From the NCBI GenBank assembly GCA_002331185.1, contig DCYW01000019.1, forward strand, positions 1-55,346: a stretch of 55,346 bases of DNA, in the 5' to 3' direction. The notes below the pieces were generated by a model. It did not search any database and had not been told where the DNA came from. It worked only from the letters and a program-made list of their open reading frames with translations. Positions 24,283-32,533 of the stretch are shown piece by piece. The translations under genes and the position numbers were made by a program. The DNA comes from Patescibacteria group bacterium UBA2100. Its GTDB lineage: Bacteria > Patescibacteriota > Minisyncoccia > Phycocordibacterales > UBA2100. The first letter of the stretch is position 1; every line of letters starts with the position of its first letter.

Positions 24283-24687
24283 ATGCGAACAGTTCTTTTT
24301 TTGATTATTGTCGGGATATTTCTAAGCATTTCAAAAGTCTCTGCGGATGACTTTGAATGGTTAGAAACAACTGATGATTACTGGGTGAATGAAATCGGTT
24401 GTAGTGTTTCTCGTAACCCAATCAGTAGCCGTTGGGAGTTTGGCTATGAACAAACGTGGATTCTCAGGGAAATTGATTCGGGAAGATTCCAGTATGGGGA
24501 TGAAGCGTCCTTTCAAGAATTTCTCAGCCAATGTGGAACATTTTCTGTTATTCAGGAGCTACAGCAGGATTGGGAAAAGGAAAACCAAACGCCTCCGACG
24601 AATTCGCCTCAACATGAAAAAAGGCCGGAACGTTACGTTCCGGCCTTCTTCTTTTTCAATGTGCTTAAATCAATCCAGCGGCTTTGA
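24283..24687 (+). CDS. Hypothetical secreted protein whose frame runs through a terminator
   Basis: I do not recognise it. Residues 1-21 form a signal peptide (VLFLIIVGIFLSISKVSA). The mature part has two cysteines (near residues 39 and 84) that could form a disulfide and is rich in Trp, Glu and Tyr. AGGAGGT lies 7 nt before the ATG, inside a hairpin. The 3' end is odd: the frame reads through a strong terminator (24621-24647) into the 3' end of rpmB, so most transcripts would lack a stop codon. In the +1 frame a TGA at 24614-24616 lies just before the hairpin, which suggests a frameshift near the end. Real length may be about 110 residues. Confidence 0.6.
   Translation: MRTVLFLIIVGIFLSISKVSADDFEWLETTDDYWVNEIGCSVSRNPISSRWEFGYEQTWILREIDSGRFQYGDEASFQEFLSQCGTFSVIQELQQDWEKENQTPPTNSPQHEKRPERYVPAFFFFNVLKSIQRL
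24621..24647. terminator. Strong bidirectional terminator
   Basis: Arms of 12 nt (24621-24632 and 24636-24647) pair perfectly around TTA. An A-run precedes and a T-rich run follows, so it works on both strands: for rpmB (minus) and the secreted orphan (plus). Confidence 0.88.
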
Positions 24688-24907
24688 GTGTTTTATACAC
24701 CCCGTTCTTGTTTATAGTTTTAATTGCTTTAGTTGAGATAACCGTGGTTACCTTTTTACCAAGCTCTGGCACAAAGAAGGTTTTCTTTTGAAGGTTCACA
24801 AAGCGACGTTTTTTTCCGCCGTGGTTAAACTGCGTTGCACGCGTACGGTTACTGTAGCGTCCACCTACTTGAGATTTTTTTCCTGTCACCACACATTCCT
24901 TTGCCAT
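24665..24907 (-). CDS. rpmB: 50S ribosomal protein L28
   Basis: L28 is a small rRNA-binding protein of the large subunit. The 80 residues begin MAKECVVTGKKSQVGGRYSN and include the KRRFVNLQKKTFFVP core. There is no zinc-binding cysteine pair: one cysteine remains near the start and its partners are replaced. I start at 24907, since the longer frame to 24946 has no family similarity. A TTGCCT-17-TAACAT promoter lies upstream on the minus strand and places the transcript start only a few nt from the ATG. It is divergent from the M50 protease gene 43 bp away. Confidence 0.93.
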   Translation of the reverse strand: MAKECVVTGKKSQVGGRYSNRTRATQFNHGGKKRRFVNLQKKTFFVPELGKKVTTVISTKAIKTINKNGVYKTLKAAGLI

Positions 24908-24950
24908 AGTGGACGCCATGTTACCATAGGGGTACTTAATAGGCAATGAT

Positions 24951-25577
24951 ATGGGAGCAGATATACTTTTTCTTATAGCAATTTTAGTTGTTTCAGTGAT
25001 TATTCATGAGGTATCTCACGGGTTTGTTGCTAATTGGCTTGGCGATCCAACTGCGCGACTAGAGGGGCGACTGACGCTGAATCCGGTGAGTCACATCGAT
25101 CCAATGGGTTCATTGGTGCTTCCAGCGATTCTTGCACTTTCCAGTTCACCATTTCTTTTTGGATGGGCAAAGCCAGTACCGTATAATCCCTATAATTTGC
25201 AACGTGGAGGCAGGTGGGCCGAGGCGCTAGTTGCAGGCGCAGGCCCAGCAGCGAATGTACTCATTGCGGTGGTGTTTTCAATACTCATTCGAATAGATGT
25301 ATTGCCCGCTGCTACAGTGAGTCTGGCAGTGTCAATAGTGTTCCTCAACATACTTCTTGCACTCTTTAATCTACTTCCTATTCCACCACTTGATGGATCA
25401 AAAGTGTTTCCTCAGTTGTTACCACACAATCTTGCAGTTCACTATCACCGGTTACGCATGGTTCTTGAACAGAATCTTTTCCTTGGGTTTGGTGTGGTCA
25501 TTGTATTCATTTTGGTGTTTGGTTCATGGTTGGCGTCGCTGATTACGGCTATTACTCGGTTTTTAATTGGTGCTTAA
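24951..25577 (+). CDS. Site-2 protease family (M50) membrane metalloprotease
   Basis: Membrane-embedded zinc protease. The 208 residues have HEVSHG (HExxH) at about residues 19-24 in the first membrane helix and the third metal ligand in NLLPIPPLDGSKV near 142, with about five membrane helices. No PDZ or CBS domain is present, so it is the minimal form of the family. Its substrate cannot be told. It is followed at 1 bp by a 412-residue hypothetical protein that is probably co-transcribed. TTAATAG just upstream may form part of the promoter, on the opposite strand to that of rpmB. Confidence 0.93.
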   Translation: MGADILFLIAILVVSVIIHEVSHGFVANWLGDPTARLEGRLTLNPVSHIDPMGSLVLPAILALSSSPFLFGWAKPVPYNPYNLQRGGRWAEALVAGAGPAANVLIAVVFSILIRIDVLPAATVSLAVSIVFLNILLALFNLLPIPPLDGSKVFPQLLPHNLAVHYHRLRMVLEQNLFLGFGVVIVFILVFGSWLASLITAITRFLIGA

Positions 25578-25578
25578 T

Positions 25579-26817
25579 ATGTTTGAAGGATTACGTAAGA
25601 AAATCGGAGAGACTTTTAAAGAAGAGATGGTAGAAGAACACATTGTTGTCGATGTAAATGAAAATAATCCAGAGCAGATGGCTAGTACAACTGCATCTGA
25701 TCTGGCTGCTGTGCGAAACCGTGTTGCTACAGCACGAGCTGCAGAGGAAACAAAAAGAGTTCCTAAAGAAGTGCTAGAAGCTATGGCGAGTATTACAAAC
25801 GATGTTACCGCTATGGAGTCTGAGGTAAAGGGACCGATTGTTTCAGAAACACTGCCAAGTAAAACGACACTGCCTAAGGATTTTCAAACATATACTCCAC
25901 CAGCTTCACCCCGTCAACCGATACATGTTTCGCCTGCTGAAGCACAACCTTCTTTAATCACTGACCAGATAAAAGAGACAGCTGGTGACCGTGGACATCT
26001 TGCAACCATGGCACATATGCGCGAGGAAGCTGCAAAAGAAACGGGTATAAAACCATCCTCACTTAGTATCGATTTGGGTTCACTGGATGCACCGCTACCA
26101 CTGCCTACGAAAGAAACGATTGGTGCAAAAAGTGTAGAATCAATAAAGGAAGAGCCAGTTATTAAAAAAACAATAAGAGAAAATAAGCCAGTTAATGAAG
26201 GAGGCACTTCTGAGATTGAGGCAACACTTGCTGCTATTAGAGGTGAGGATGTTCATATAAAAACTTCTGCCAACGAAATCATTACTGATGTACCAGTTAA
26301 TAAAGTTTTATCTGAAACACCAACAGAAAAGAAAGATGCGCTTATAGAAGCAACTGTTTCTGCTGAGAGTAACGATGCAGAAAAACCAGTAACAGAAGAA
26401 GCTGAAAAAAAGACTATACCAACTCGTATTGAATCACGGGAACCTATTGAAGAAGTGATAGAAGAGAATCCGCAAGCTAGTGTGGAAGGGGATAACCCCA
26501 CTGTAATTACAACGCCTACGCCTGAGAAAAAAACAACAAAAGAATCGAGCTTGTTGCTACCTACCGAGCTCGAATTAGAACGTATATTAAGTGGAGCACA
26601 GAATGAAATTGATGCTGAAAGAAAAGAGGAAATTAAAGAAGCGTTAGCACTCTATATAGCAAGCGATATGAATCTCAGGGAGCTTTTAGATGGTGTGGTA
26701 ACAGAAGATAAAAGACCATTGATTGAAATGGTAAAAGGAGCTGGTCATGCCTCGGCAGATAAACAGGAGCTTGCGAAGGTAATTAATCGGGCGGGAGAAA
26801 TGAAACAAGCTGCTTAA
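25579..26817 (+). CDS. Hypothetical low-complexity protein, 412 aa
   Basis: Function unknown. The N-terminus (MFEGLRKKIGETFKEEMVEE) is a short amphipathic helix. The middle, about residues 70-310, is disordered and rich in Glu, Thr, Pro, Lys and Val. The last about 90 residues (LLLPTELELERILSGAQNEI onwards) look like a compact helical domain. There is no signal peptide or membrane segment. It follows the M50 protease by 1 bp, so the pair forms an operon, and might be a partner or a substrate, which is only a guess. I use the ATG at 25579; an in-frame start at 25567 overlaps the upstream gene. Confidence 0.7.
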   Translation: MFEGLRKKIGETFKEEMVEEHIVVDVNENNPEQMASTTASDLAAVRNRVATARAAEETKRVPKEVLEAMASITNDVTAMESEVKGPIVSETLPSKTTLPKDFQTYTPPASPRQPIHVSPAEAQPSLITDQIKETAGDRGHLATMAHMREEAAKETGIKPSSLSIDLGSLDAPLPLPTKETIGAKSVESIKEEPVIKKTIRENKPVNEGGTSEIEATLAAIRGEDVHIKTSANEIITDVPVNKVLSETPTEKKDALIEATVSAESNDAEKPVTEEAEKKTIPTRIESREPIEEVIEENPQASVEGDNPTVITTPTPEKKTTKESSLLLPTELELERILSGAQNEIDAERKEEIKEALALYIASDMNLRELLDGVVTEDKRPLIEMVKGAGHASADKQELAKVINRAGEMKQAA

Positions 26818-26831
26818 ATACTAAAGAGCTG

Positions 26832-26890
26832 TTGCATTTAAGAGATGAGCGTAGTATATTTTGCGCACTGCCTATTCGGGCGGCTTTGTA
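26832..26890 (+). promoter_or_regulatory. rpsL promoter and start-site hairpin
   Basis: TTGCAT (26832-26837) and TATATT (26855-26860) are 17 bp apart. The expected start is about 26867. Next comes a hairpin CTGCC (26868-26872)/GGCGG (26879-26883) followed by CTTTGTATT. The same layout is found before fusA, tuf and rpsS. The ATG is at 26895, so the leader is only about 28 nt. Confidence 0.7.
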
Positions 26891-26894
26891 TTAT

Positions 26895-27311
26895 ATGTCA
26901 ACAATTAACCAATTGGTTCGAAAGAAACGAAAAAGTGTTGCACGGAAGAGTAAGACAGTGGCTCTTCGACGTGGGTTCAACAGTTTGAAAAATAAGCCGT
27001 CCCGATACGCGTCTCCATTCAAGCGAGGAGTGTGTACTAAGGTAACAACAAAAACTCCACGTAAGCCGAACTCAGCTATTCGTAAAATTGCTCGTGTGCG
27101 TCTTACAAACGGAATGGAAGTTACTGCATACATCCCTGGAGAAGGACACAACCTACAAGAACACTCCGTAGTAATGATTCGCGGTGGTCGTGTTAAGGAT
27201 ATTGGTGTGCGATACACTGTTGTTCGTGGACGTCTTGATGCAGAAGGGGTTGGAAAGCGCCGAAGCGGACGTTCTAAATACGGAAACAAGAAACCTAAGG
27301 GCAACGAATAA
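26895..27311 (+). CDS. rpsL: 30S ribosomal protein S12
   Basis: S12 lines the decoding centre. The 138 residues contain the conserved TKTPRKPNSAIRKIARVRLT loop and the RGGRVKDIGVRYTVVRG segment. The residues that change in streptomycin-resistant bacteria look wild type (KPNSA). I start at 26895; longer in-frame starts would include the promoter. It is 5 bp from rpsG, the usual str-operon order, but fusA and tuf are transcribed separately behind an inserted orphan gene. Confidence 0.97.
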   Translation: MSTINQLVRKKRKSVARKSKTVALRRGFNSLKNKPSRYASPFKRGVCTKVTTKTPRKPNSAIRKIARVRLTNGMEVTAYIPGEGHNLQEHSVVMIRGGRVKDIGVRYTVVRGRLDAEGVGKRRSGRSKYGNKKPKGNE

Positions 27312-27316
27312 TATAT

Positions 27317-27787
27317 ATGCGACGACCACTTAAGAAAAAGCACATACTTGTAGAAGACTCTGTGTATGGATCAGTTAAAGTAACCAAGCTCATCAACTAT
27401 ATTATGGAGCGAGGGAAGAAGGACACTGCTCGAAAGATTGTATACATGGCTTTTGAAGAACTAAAAGGCAAAGATGGAAAAGAAGATCCACTAGCACTTT
27501 TTGAAACTGCTATTAAAAATGTCGCTCCTCTTATGGAGGTTCGCTCACGTCGAGTTGGTGGTGCAAACTATCAAGTTCCACGTGAGGTGCGTCCAGAACG
27601 CCGTCTTGCTCTCGCTCTACGATGGATTGTTGAAGCAGCTCGAGCAGGTAAGGGGAACGAAATGTACAAACGACTTGCAGATGAAATTCGCAAAGCGGCT
27701 ACCGAGGAAGGTGAGGCAGTGAAGAAGCGTGAAAACACACATAAAATGGCAGATGCTAACAAAGCCTTTGCTCACTTTGCGTGGTAA
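27317..27787 (+). CDS. rpsG: 30S ribosomal protein S7
   Basis: S7 is a primary 16S rRNA-binding protein that starts assembly of the 30S head. The 156 residues match the family length, with KLINYIMERGKKDTARKIVY near 22, VRSRRVGGANYQVPREVRPE near 75 and a C-terminal TEEGEAVKKRENTHKMADAN. It follows rpsL by 5 bp without a Shine-Dalgarno sequence (ATATATATG). A T-tailed terminator follows. Confidence 0.97.
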   Translation: MRRPLKKKHILVEDSVYGSVKVTKLINYIMERGKKDTARKIVYMAFEELKGKDGKEDPLALFETAIKNVAPLMEVRSRRVGGANYQVPREVRPERRLALALRWIVEAARAGKGNEMYKRLADEIRKAATEEGEAVKKRENTHKMADANKAFAHFAW

Positions 27788-27806
27788 TTTAAAATTTTTG
27801 TATTTA

Positions 27807-27841
27807 GAAAAACCGCGAATCGCTATGATTTGCGGTTTTTT
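27807..27841 (+). terminator. Rho-independent terminator of rpsL-rpsG
   Basis: The stem CCGCGAATC/GATTTGCGG (one G-T pair), extended by A/T pairs, closes a 5-nt loop (27821-27825 region) and ends in TTTTTT. Confidence 0.85.
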
Positions 27842-27879
27842 GGAAGATGTTTTCATGGCACTGTATTTTACAGAGTTCG

Positions 27880-27885
27880 TATACT
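27880..27885 (+). promoter_or_regulatory. -10 box and ribosome-binding site of the 27903 gene
   Basis: TATACT is followed by TTTTTTGGAGGATAACTA and the ATG at 27903. The 5' leader is only about 11 nt but carries the full GGAGG Shine-Dalgarno sequence. The -35 is weak. Confidence 0.6.
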
Positions 27886-27902
27886 TTTTTGGAGGATAAC
27901 TA

Positions 27903-28253
27903 ATGTTTAAGTCGAAAGAACCCGTGCCTATTAACCCATGGGCTGGTGCTGAGGGTTCATATGTCTATGGTTTCCGGAACGAGCTTCGCATGATGGCTGA
28001 AAACCTAACACGGCAGTTCCGTGTAAAAATCAAAGACCCTTACTCGATACAAGTACGCTACGCTCCTTGGTCAAAAAAGGCTGAGCTATTCATCGGAGAT
28101 GAGGTACTCGCCCGAGTCTCTGTTGAAGGCGAGGTCAGCACCCCATCGATTATGATAGTCGAAACGTATATCGCAGAGCAGTACCACAAAATTTTTACCG
28201 ATGCGGTGTATTTACGCGTAAGGTTTATGCCAATGCTCCGGTTGGGTGAATGA
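27903..28253 (+). CDS. Hypothetical protein, 116 aa
   Basis: I do not recognise it. A soluble basic-acidic mixed protein without membrane segments. The sequence suggests a small alpha/beta fold (helix YGFRNELRMMAENLTRQF, then strands VKIKDPYSIQVRY, KAELFIGDEVLARVSV and SIMIVETYIAEQ). It has its own promoter, a strong Shine-Dalgarno sequence and a UUCG-capped terminator, so it is a single-gene unit placed between rpsG and fusA, where core str operons are normally uninterrupted. This pattern is shared with other orphans in the window. Confidence 0.7.
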   Translation: MFKSKEPVPINPWAGAEGSYVYGFRNELRMMAENLTRQFRVKIKDPYSIQVRYAPWSKKAELFIGDEVLARVSVEGEVSTPSIMIVETYIAEQYHKIFTDAVYLRVRFMPMLRLGE

Positions 28254-28255
28254 AA

Positions 28256-28283
28256 AAGAGGCGACACTTCGGTGTCGCCTCTT
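28256..28283 (+). terminator. Hairpin with UUCG tetraloop
   Basis: Arms of 12 nt (28256-28267 and 28272-28283) pair perfectly around TTCG, just after the stop of the 116-aa gene. The tail is moderately T-rich (CACTTTTAG). Confidence 0.8.
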
Positions 28284-28340
28284 CACTTTTAGTTCATTTT
28301 AAGGTACTCTTGTGCCACGCCGTTTTTGGGCGTTTTTATT
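28282..28340 (+). promoter_or_regulatory. fusA promoter and start-site hairpin
   Basis: TTCACT (28282-28287) and TACTCT (28305-28310) are 17 bp apart. The expected start is about 28317. ACGCC (28317-28321) pairs with GGCGT (28329-28333), followed by TTTTATTTTATTG. The layout matches rpsL, tuf and rpsS. The rest of the leader to the ATG at 28394 is A/T-rich with no Shine-Dalgarno sequence. Confidence 0.65.
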
Positions 28341-28393
28341 TTATTGTAGATTTCTACAACGCATACAACTATTAATTATTTAACTTATAAAGT

Positions 28394-30535
28394 ATGGCTC
28401 GTAAACTTCCACTAGATAAACTCCGAAACTTCGGAATCGTTGCTCACGTTGACGCTGGTAAAACAACAACCAGTGAGCGTGTTCTTTTTTACACAGGAAT
28501 GAGCCACAAGATTGGTGAAGTGCACGATGGAGAGACGGTCACTGATTGGATGGAGCAAGAGCGAGAACGTGGTATTACTATTACTGCAGCTGCTATTTCA
28601 TGTGATTGGCAGCCTACCTACGACAGAGAAGACGAAAGCAAGAAGCATGCATTTAACATCATCGACACACCTGGACACATCGATTTTACCGCAGAAGTAA
28701 AGCGTTCTATGCGCGTACTCGACGGAGCAGTTGTTGTGTTTGATGCTGTTGCCGGAGTTGAACCACAGTCAGAAACAAACTGGCGATACGCTGAAGAAGC
28801 GAACGTGCCACGTATTTGTTTTATCAACAAACTAGACCGAACAGGAGCAAGTTTTGAGCGTTCATATCAAAGTGTTCTTGATCGTCTTTCAAACAAGGCA
28901 ATTCGCGCGCAAATCCCTATTGGAGAAGAAGATAACCATGAAGGAGTGGTAGATTTGCTCACCATGAAGGCTTTCCGATTTGAAGGGCAGATGGGAATGG
29001 ACATCATTGAGGGAGAGGTCCCAGAAGAACTTAAGGCTGACGCAGAAAAATATCGTGCGGAATTGGTAGAAAAAATTGTTGAACAAGATGAAGAGGTAAT
29101 GAACGCGTATTTAGAAGGAACCGAACCTTCAGTTGATGAGCTAAAGAAGCTCCTTCGTAAGGCAGTTATCGCAAACGATGTATTCCTTGTGTACTGTGGT
29201 TCAGCTTTGAAGAACAAAGGAGTGCAACTTGTACTTGATGCTGTTGTTGACTATCTACCATCACCACTTGATCTTCCTCCGGTAACTGGAACAGACCCAA
29301 AAACCGGCGAAGAAGTGAGTCGGGCACCAAGTGATGAAGAACCGCTTGCAGCACTTGCCTTCAAGTTACAAACAGATCCGTTTGTTGGGCAACTTACATT
29401 CTTCCGAGTGTACTCAGGAGTATTTAAATCTGGCTCATACGTATATAACGCATCAACTGGAAACAAAGAGCGGGTTGGACGTATCGTCCGCCTTCAGGCT
29501 GACAAACGCGAAGAAGTTGAAGAGGTATACACAGGAGAAATTGCAGCCGCTGTTGGTTTAAAAGACACAAAAACAAGCCACACACTCTGTGATGAGGCAA
29601 ATCCTATTGTGCTTGAGGAGATGACATTCCCAGAACCTGTGGTTGCAGCTCGAATTGAACCAAAGACGAAGCAAGACCAGGAAAAAATGGGTATTGCACT
29701 CAATAAGCTTTCAGATGAGGATCCTACTTTCAAGGTATCTTCAGATCCGGAAACAATGGAAACAATCATTGCAGGAATGGGTGAGCTTCACTTAGAAATT
29801 CTTGTAGACCGTATGAAACGAGAGTTCAACGTTGAAGCAGATCTTGGTAAACCACAAGTAGCATATCGAGAAACAATCCAGGGAAATAATGAAGCAGAAG
29901 TGAAGTACATTAAACAAACAGGTGGTCGCGGACAATATGGACACGTTAAGTTGCGCATTAAGCCACTTGAAGAAATTGACCCAGAAGAAAAAATCGCAAA
30001 GAACATTGATCGCGAAGATCACTTTGAATTTGTTAACAACATTAAGGGAGGTGTTATTCCAAGCGAGTACATGCCTGCTATTAAGAAAGGTATTAAAGAA
30101 GCAATGGAGCGAGGTATTGTTGCAGGCTACGCAATGGTAGATATTTCAATAGACCTCTATGATGGTTCTTTCCATGATGTTGACTCATCAGAAATTGCCT
30201 TCAAGATTGCAGCTTCCCAGGCGTTCCAAGAAGCAGCAAAAGGAGCACAGCCAGTATTGCTAGAACCTATTATGAAGGTTGAGGTAACTACACCAGAGCA
30301 ATTTATGGGAGACGTAAACGGAAATCTAAACTCAATGCGAGGACAGGTGGAAGGTATGGATGACCGTGGTAACGCAAAGGTTATTACAGCAAAAGTGCCC
30401 CTCTCAGAAATGTTTGGGTACACAACAACACTACGGTCTATGACCGAAGGACGAGCAAACGCGACGATGGAATTTTCACACTACGCTGTGGTTCCACACA
30501 ATGTTGCCGAAGAAATAAAAACTGCTCGTTCGTAA
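28394..30535 (+). CDS. fusA: Elongation factor G
   Basis: EF-G is the GTPase that drives translocation on the ribosome. The 713 residues contain G1 AHVDAGKTTTSERVL (about 17), switch II DTPGHIDFTAEV (about 91), G4 NKLDRTGA (about 145), and the later domains through GVIPSEYMPAIKKGIKEAME and the C-terminal FGYTTTLRSMTEGRA. Length is standard (about 700). It has its own promoter with a start-site hairpin and a 16-bp terminator, so it is not transcribed with rpsG or tuf. Confidence 0.98.
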   Translation: MARKLPLDKLRNFGIVAHVDAGKTTTSERVLFYTGMSHKIGEVHDGETVTDWMEQERERGITITAAAISCDWQPTYDREDESKKHAFNIIDTPGHIDFTAEVKRSMRVLDGAVVVFDAVAGVEPQSETNWRYAEEANVPRICFINKLDRTGASFERSYQSVLDRLSNKAIRAQIPIGEEDNHEGVVDLLTMKAFRFEGQMGMDIIEGEVPEELKADAEKYRAELVEKIVEQDEEVMNAYLEGTEPSVDELKKLLRKAVIANDVFLVYCGSALKNKGVQLVLDAVVDYLPSPLDLPPVTGTDPKTGEEVSRAPSDEEPLAALAFKLQTDPFVGQLTFFRVYSGVFKSGSYVYNASTGNKERVGRIVRLQADKREEVEEVYTGEIAAAVGLKDTKTSHTLCDEANPIVLEEMTFPEPVVAARIEPKTKQDQEKMGIALNKLSDEDPTFKVSSDPETMETIIAGMGELHLEILVDRMKREFNVEADLGKPQVAYRETIQGNNEAEVKYIKQTGGRGQYGHVKLRIKPLEEIDPEEKIAKNIDREDHFEFVNNIKGGVIPSEYMPAIKKGIKEAMERGIVAGYAMVDISIDLYDGSFHDVDSSEIAFKIAASQAFQEAAKGAQPVLLEPIMKVEVTTPEQFMGDVNGNLNSMRGQVEGMDDRGNAKVITAKVPLSEMFGYTTTLRSMTEGRANATMEFSHYAVVPHNVAEEIKTARS

Positions 30536-30560
30536 CATTCGTAACAGTAGGGGAATTATA

Positions 30561-30596
30561 AAAACAAAACGACACTCTTCAGTGTCGTTTTGTTTT
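30561..30596 (+). terminator. Terminator of fusA
   Basis: Arms of 16 nt (30561-30576 and 30581-30596) pair perfectly around CTTC and end in a T-run. Confidence 0.88.
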
Positions 30597-30609
30597 TATA
30601 CAGTTTCTC

Positions 30610-30670
30610 TTGACTCAGCACATGGTTTTGCTACCATGTGTCCACGCGTGTTGCGCGCTTTTTTATATTG
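30610..30670 (+). promoter_or_regulatory. tuf promoter and start-site hairpin
   Basis: TTGACT (30610-30615) and TACCAT (30632-30637) are 16 bp apart. The expected start is about 30644. CGCG (30645-30648) pairs with CGCG (30654-30657), followed by CTTTTTTATATTG. About 110 nt of further leader precede the tuf ATG at 30783; I see no clear second structure in it. Confidence 0.65.
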
Positions 30671-30782
30671 TGTGCGCAGTGTGTAATTAATAATGCGATT
30701 GCACAATGTAGGGTAGCAGTTCTCGCGCCTCTACGTTGGGTAATCGTCGGGATGTACTCCCACTAATAATAAACGTAATTTT

Positions 30783-31979
30783 ATGGCAGAAGCTTTTGAT
30801 CGTTCAAAGCCTCACCTAAACGTTGGAACAATTGGTCACGTTGACCATGGAAAGACAACGCTTACAGCGGCTATTTTGAACTCACTTCACCTTTCAGGTA
30901 ATACTGTAAAGATGAAGAAAATCGATGAAATCGATAATGCTCCAGAAGAAAAGGAGCGAGGTATTACCATTGCACTCTCACACAACGAGTACGAAACTGA
31001 AGGTCGTCACTACGCACACATTGATGCGCCTGGTCACGCCGACTACATTAAAAACATGATCACTGGTGCCGCACAGATGGACGGTGCTATTCTTGTGGTG
31101 GCCGCAACTGACGGTTTGATGCCGCAAACACGTGAACACATTCTGCTTGCAAAGCAGGTGGGTGTTCCACGAATCATTGTTTTCTTGAACAAGACAGATA
31201 TGCCCGATGTTGACGAGGAAATGATCGAACTTGTTGAAGAGGAAATCCGTGAAGATCTTACAAAGTACGGTTTTGACGGTGCAAACACACCATTTATCCG
31301 CGGTTCAGCTCTTAAGGGGTCTGAAGCGACTGATGTAAATGACGAATGGGTACAAAAGATTCTTGAGCTTACAAAGTCTATGGACGAGTACTTTGAAGTA
31401 CCAAAGCGAGAGACTGACAAGCCATTTCTCATGCCTATCGAGGACGTATTCTCAATTGAAGGGCGAGGTACAGTTGTTACTGGTCGTATCGAACAAGGTA
31501 AAGTAAAGATTGGTGAAGAGGTTGAAATCGTTGGTATAAAAGAGACTACCAAGACAACAATCACTGGAATCGAGATGTTTAACAAGCAACTTGAAGAGGG
31601 TCTTGCAGGAGACAACGCAGGAATCCTACTCCGTGGTACAAAGAAAGAAGATGTACATCGAGGACAAGTTCTTGCAGCCAGTGGTTCAATCACACCTCAC
31701 ACAGAATTTGAAGCGGAAGTATATGTACTTTCAAAGGAAGAAGGCGGACGTCACACTCCATTTTTCTCAGGGTACAAGCCGCAATTCTACATGCGAACCA
31801 CAGACGTCACTGGTGAGGTAACACTCCCAGATGGAACTGAAATGGTTATGCCGGGAGACACTGCAACCTTCAAGGTCAAGCTTGTTGGACCTATTGCTCT
31901 TGACGAACAAATGAAGTTTACTGTTCGTGAAGGTGGACGTACCGTTGGTGCAGGTGTGCTAACAAAAATAGTTGCCTAA
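30783..31979 (+). CDS. tuf: Elongation factor Tu
   Basis: EF-Tu delivers aminoacyl-tRNA to the ribosome. The 398 residues match the family, with GHVDHGKTTLTAAI (G1), DAPGHADYIKNMITGAAQMD (G3), FLNKTDMPD (G4) and the tRNA-binding domain 2-3 motifs up to RTVGAGVLTKI at the C-terminus. It has a separate promoter and a long leader, and is followed at 62 bp by rpsJ, which is probably in the same transcript and ends at the terminator 32421-32448. Confidence 0.98.
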   Translation: MAEAFDRSKPHLNVGTIGHVDHGKTTLTAAILNSLHLSGNTVKMKKIDEIDNAPEEKERGITIALSHNEYETEGRHYAHIDAPGHADYIKNMITGAAQMDGAILVVAATDGLMPQTREHILLAKQVGVPRIIVFLNKTDMPDVDEEMIELVEEEIREDLTKYGFDGANTPFIRGSALKGSEATDVNDEWVQKILELTKSMDEYFEVPKRETDKPFLMPIEDVFSIEGRGTVVTGRIEQGKVKIGEEVEIVGIKETTKTTITGIEMFNKQLEEGLAGDNAGILLRGTKKEDVHRGQVLAASGSITPHTEFEAEVYVLSKEEGGRHTPFFSGYKPQFYMRTTDVTGEVTLPDGTEMVMPGDTATFKVKLVGPIALDEQMKFTVREGGRTVGAGVLTKIVA

Positions 31980-32041
31980 CAACTAATGGAGCTACAAACT
32001 TGCAATAAACACAACTACACAGTATTGTGTGCGAACGTTCT

Positions 32042-32395
32042 ATGACAGTAACAGAGAAAAAAACAAAAAAACCGGCAGTAAAGGGAGGCGCAGAACGTCT
32101 TCGAATACGGGTTCGTGCATACGAACACAAGCTGTTGGATGTATCAGTGAAGCAAATCATCGACACTGCATTTCGCTTTGAGGCTGAAGTTCGAGGTCCG
32201 GTACCACTTCCTACAGAAATTAAGAAGTACACAGTAAACCGTTCAACTTTTGTCCACAAAGATGCGCGAGAACAATTTGAAATGCGTGTGCACAAGCGAT
32301 TGATTGAAATTCTACACCCAACTCCTAAAGTTATTGAGGCACTTACAAACATCAGTTTGCCAGCAGGAGTCTCAATTGACGTTAAGATGGTGTAA
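32042..32395 (+). CDS. rpsJ: 30S ribosomal protein S10
   Basis: S10 is a 30S head protein, also called NusE for its role in antitermination. The 117 residues include LRIRVRAYEHKLLDVSVKQI, PLPTEIKKYTVNRSTFVHKD and PKVIEALTNISLPAGVSIDV. An N-terminal extension of about 15 residues (Lys/Thr-rich) precedes the core, and the family length is about 103. I use the ATG at 32042 because an in-frame ATG at 32027 adds residues unlike the family. A strong terminator directly follows, so S10 is cut off from the rest of the S10 operon. Confidence 0.95.
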   Translation: MTVTEKKTKKPAVKGGAERLRIRVRAYEHKLLDVSVKQIIDTAFRFEAEVRGPVPLPTEIKKYTVNRSTFVHKDAREQFEMRVHKRLIEILHPTPKVIEALTNISLPAGVSIDVKMV

Positions 32396-32420
32396 TAATT
32401 CTCTGCGAAAGCTACTAACA

Positions 32421-32448
32421 AAAAAACCGCCCCTAGGGGCGGTTTTTT
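32421..32448 (+). terminator. Terminator of tuf-rpsJ
   Basis: A 28-nt palindrome: AAAAAACCGCCCC pairs with GGGGCGGTTTTTT around TA. It has both an A-run and a T-run, so it works in either direction. Confidence 0.9.
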
Positions 32449-32533
32449 TGCATACCCTATGTTTTTACTATGTTTAAAATGATACACTCGTTAGCAGGTT
32501 GTTTCTTATTCAGTCAGCATTGGAGGTATGCAC

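Noticed and set aside
30640..30782. tRNA or other stable RNA in the tuf leader
   Set aside because: I could not form a cloverleaf or any known fold. No tRNA, rRNA or CRISPR array was found anywhere in the window.
31043..31693. 216-aa minus-strand ORF inside tuf
   Set aside because: Antisense shadow of EF-Tu, Ser/Thr-rich, with no start signals.
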